Positions 62,276-64,000 of a stretch of DNA of 64,000 nucleotides are shown piece by piece. Made by a program: the position numbers and the translations under genes. The stretch is from Lichenostomus cassidix. Lineage: Eukaryota; Chordata; Aves; Passeriformes; Meliphagidae. The notes beneath the pieces were generated by a model. That model ran no database searches. It had not been told where the DNA came from and saw only the letters and a program-made list of their open reading frames with translations. The stretch spans positions 2,163,295-2,227,294 of the forward strand of contig CM039211.1 in assembly GCA_008360975.2 (NCBI GenBank), read 5' to 3'. The number at the start of each line of letters is the position of its first letter. The first letter of the stretch is position 1.

Positions 62276-64000
62276 GTGAGAGAGATCCCCAGGCTCCCCC
62301 GGCTCCGGGGCTGCGGCGGCTCCTCGGAGAGAAAAGCTTAAAAAAAAAAAAAAGAAAAGCCGAAAGCTCGCCGAGCCTCGAGGAGGCGCAAAGAGCGCGG
62401 GTGCATAGCTTGCGTCTCAGTTCTATTATTTTTTTTGTCTTTTCGTGACGCAGTGATATCCATCCTCCCCCCGCACACACGTGCTTTTGGGAGATGGTCC
62501 CTCGGTGCGAGAGGTATTCAGAGCTGTAGGTCTGTTTTTACCATAACCCAGCGGGGATCTCTGACAGGTTTTCCACTTCCAAATCGCCCCCAGCAGATAG
62601 GGTATTAATTCAGGGGGTTGCCGTGGGAATTAGTCCGGGAAGGCGAGTCAAAACGTTTGGAAGGGACGCTAAATAAAAAGAAAAAATAAAAAGGATGCGC
62701 TGGCTTTGGTGGCGGGCGGAGGTTTGTGTGTGCGGCAGAGGCGAGGCAGAGCCCGCTGGGTCCGATGGGATCCGGATGGGATGCTGCTGGATCTGCACGG
62801 GCACAGATCCTTGGCCAGCCTCGCCACGGCTGCTCGGTGGCCCCTGCCTCGCGGTCAGGGCTCGAAAAATGTTGGAGCTGTGCGTCTCAAGCTTTTTCTA
62901 TTTTGGACTACGAGCCTGTGTGTTATTTGAGACGAGTTGACAGTGAGAGCCTTCTTTGCATTGCAAGGCTGTCTTGGCTAAAAGACCGGCTCTAGCTGGA
63001 CGTAGAATTAATTTCACGGATTTTTTTTTTTTTTATTAAACTATCATCACTAGACCAACGCTAGATAGATTAAGCTGTTGCAGCGCTGTTTTCTCGCAGT
63101 TTGAAAATTGGTGTATGACTGTGCTCAGGGAAGACTGTGTTCTGAGTGGGATCTTTCTGCTGGGTTTAGGAAAATAAAGGAACACATGGGCCGCGTTCCA
63201 ATGAGGGGAAGAATATTTTGTTTCCAGAACTTTTTTTTCATCCCACCTTTCACGCTTTGTAGGTAGAGTGCCATGAGGAAAGGTGTGTTCTTTCCAAATT
63301 TACCTGTTCCACACCGTTATTAGGCTGCTCAGTGCATTAGCACTGATCTGTGGGGTTTTGGGGTTTTTTTAGGGGTGGGGGAGTGCTGGTGGTGGTGATT
63401 GTTTAGGGGTATTTTTTGGAACTAACTCTGGAATTGTTCCAGTAGAAATAATTTGTTGGTGTATTTTAAAGATACTTGTTTGTGACACCTGAGATTAGAT
63501 CTCTAGTTTTAATTACTAACCATAACTGCAAATTACTCCTGCCTTCCAGGTCCCTTCCTGATGGAGCTGAATGGTGATCTGTAGTCTGATTCTAAGTTAG
63601 TATGAAATCGAAATTGGCAATTACTGCCTTGTGCTTGGATTTGGGTGAGGTATAAATAAAACACATATATGTGTGCTTCCAGTATATGTGAAACCACACT
63701 GACTTTCTGTCCTCCTGCCCCCTCAAATTTCTGACTCCTGGTCCATGATGGGATGGCCAGGTGTTGGATATTCAGCTGTAAGCAGAACATTGCTCAAATT
63801 TCTTAAGTCGGCAAACAGCTTTTTTGGTGTGTTAAGCAGTCTGGAAAGCTCTTCGACACCGTTAAGACATTCCAGTGCAGAATATAAAATATTCTGGAAT
63901 ATAGTTTCTAAAATTGGAATTTCTTCATTAAGAAATTCATGGCAAGCAATTTTCTTCATAGTCCGTGGCAATGAGGAGCAGTAGGCAACCTAATTACAGG
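62276..64000 (+). other. SLC12A2: SLC12A2 intron 1, 5' portion
   Basis: The intron begins with GTGAGA at 62276, right after the LDK codons of exon 1. No sequence matching the start of exon 2 of this family is visible before the window ends, which fits the long first intron known in mammals. The first few hundred bases remain GC-rich; composition then falls to ordinary levels. There is an A-run at about 62340-62353, a T-run near 63021-63035 and a G/T-rich patch at 63355-63415. A coding-like minus-strand frame at 63723-63989 is listed separately. Confidence 0.85.
63723..63989 (-). other. Unassigned coding-like open frame, antisense in SLC12A2 intron 1
   Basis: The minus strand is open for 88 codons, ending at a TGA at 63723-63725. 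The peptide is mixed and rich in Leu, Glu and Asn, with pieces such as HEFLNEEIPILETIFQN and ending GHPIMDQESEI, and shows no simple-repeat bias. Just upstream, an in-frame TAG forms an AG followed by G at the window edge (ctgtaattag|g), which could be a splice acceptor. The plus strand is also open for 79 codons over nearly the same span, which weakens the coding argument. I recognise no family. It could be a retrocopy, an old transposon remnant, a terminal exon of an antisense transcript, or chance. Confidence 0.25.

Noticed and set aside
1..64000. CRISPR array, bacterial operon, tRNA or rRNA genes
   Set aside because: No regular spacer-repeat structure other than microsatellites, and no tRNA- or rRNA-like sequence noticed; composition and gene structure are vertebrate.

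Overview
This window looks like vertebrate nuclear DNA, most likely from a bird and plausibly a songbird. The evidence is several CR1 LINE 3' ends of the avian type, LTR-like segments with avian-style promoters, AT-rich CpG-depleted intergenic sequence, and one GC-rich CpG island. There are no bacterial-style operons. Nearly all of the open reading frames of 60-180 codons look like chance or repeat-derived frames.

The only gene I can identify is SLC12A2, which encodes NKCC1, the Na-K-2Cl cotransporter. Its promoter/CpG island and coding exon 1 lie at about 61.2-62.3 kb on the + strand. The exon starts at an ATG at 61775, encodes 167 residues and ends at a GT donor at 62276. It carries the gene's regulatory N-terminus: two RFxV kinase-docking motifs, a phosphatase-binding motif overlapping the second, and the conserved cluster of regulatory threonines. 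The rest of the transporter lies beyond 64 kb, so 62276-64000 is the start of intron 1.

The first 60 kb appears to be intergenic or non-coding sequence upstream of SLC12A2. I see no convincing exon of a known gene there. It holds a 280-bp ATT/ACT trinucleotide tract (2.2 kb), a 305-bp GGAA microsatellite (20.7 kb), CR1 fragments (4.1, 27.6-28.4, 52.9, 60.4 kb, with weaker ones at 14.2 and 58.7 kb), two LTR-like segments in opposite orientation (34.1-34.9 and 35.1-35.6 kb), and several short perfect palindromes or hairpins (5.7, 29.9, 39.2, 44.2 kb).

From 60.2 to 61.25 kb the promoter is bordered by a G-rich minisatellite with units of about 20 bp, which becomes a 50-bp higher-order repeat next to the promoter. 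A CR1 copy interrupts the array. Inside the CpG island there is a perfect TCTCGCGAGA element, GC boxes and a YY1-like site, consistent with a TATA-less promoter.

Two segments have coding-like open frames that I cannot assign: the minus strand at 15.43-15.64 kb, in a locally CpG-enriched patch, and the minus strand at 63.72-63.99 kb, inside SLC12A2 intron 1. I found no clear evidence of a new biological system. The most useful leads are the promoter-flanking G-rich array, the TCTCGCGAGA element and the two unassigned coding-like segments.
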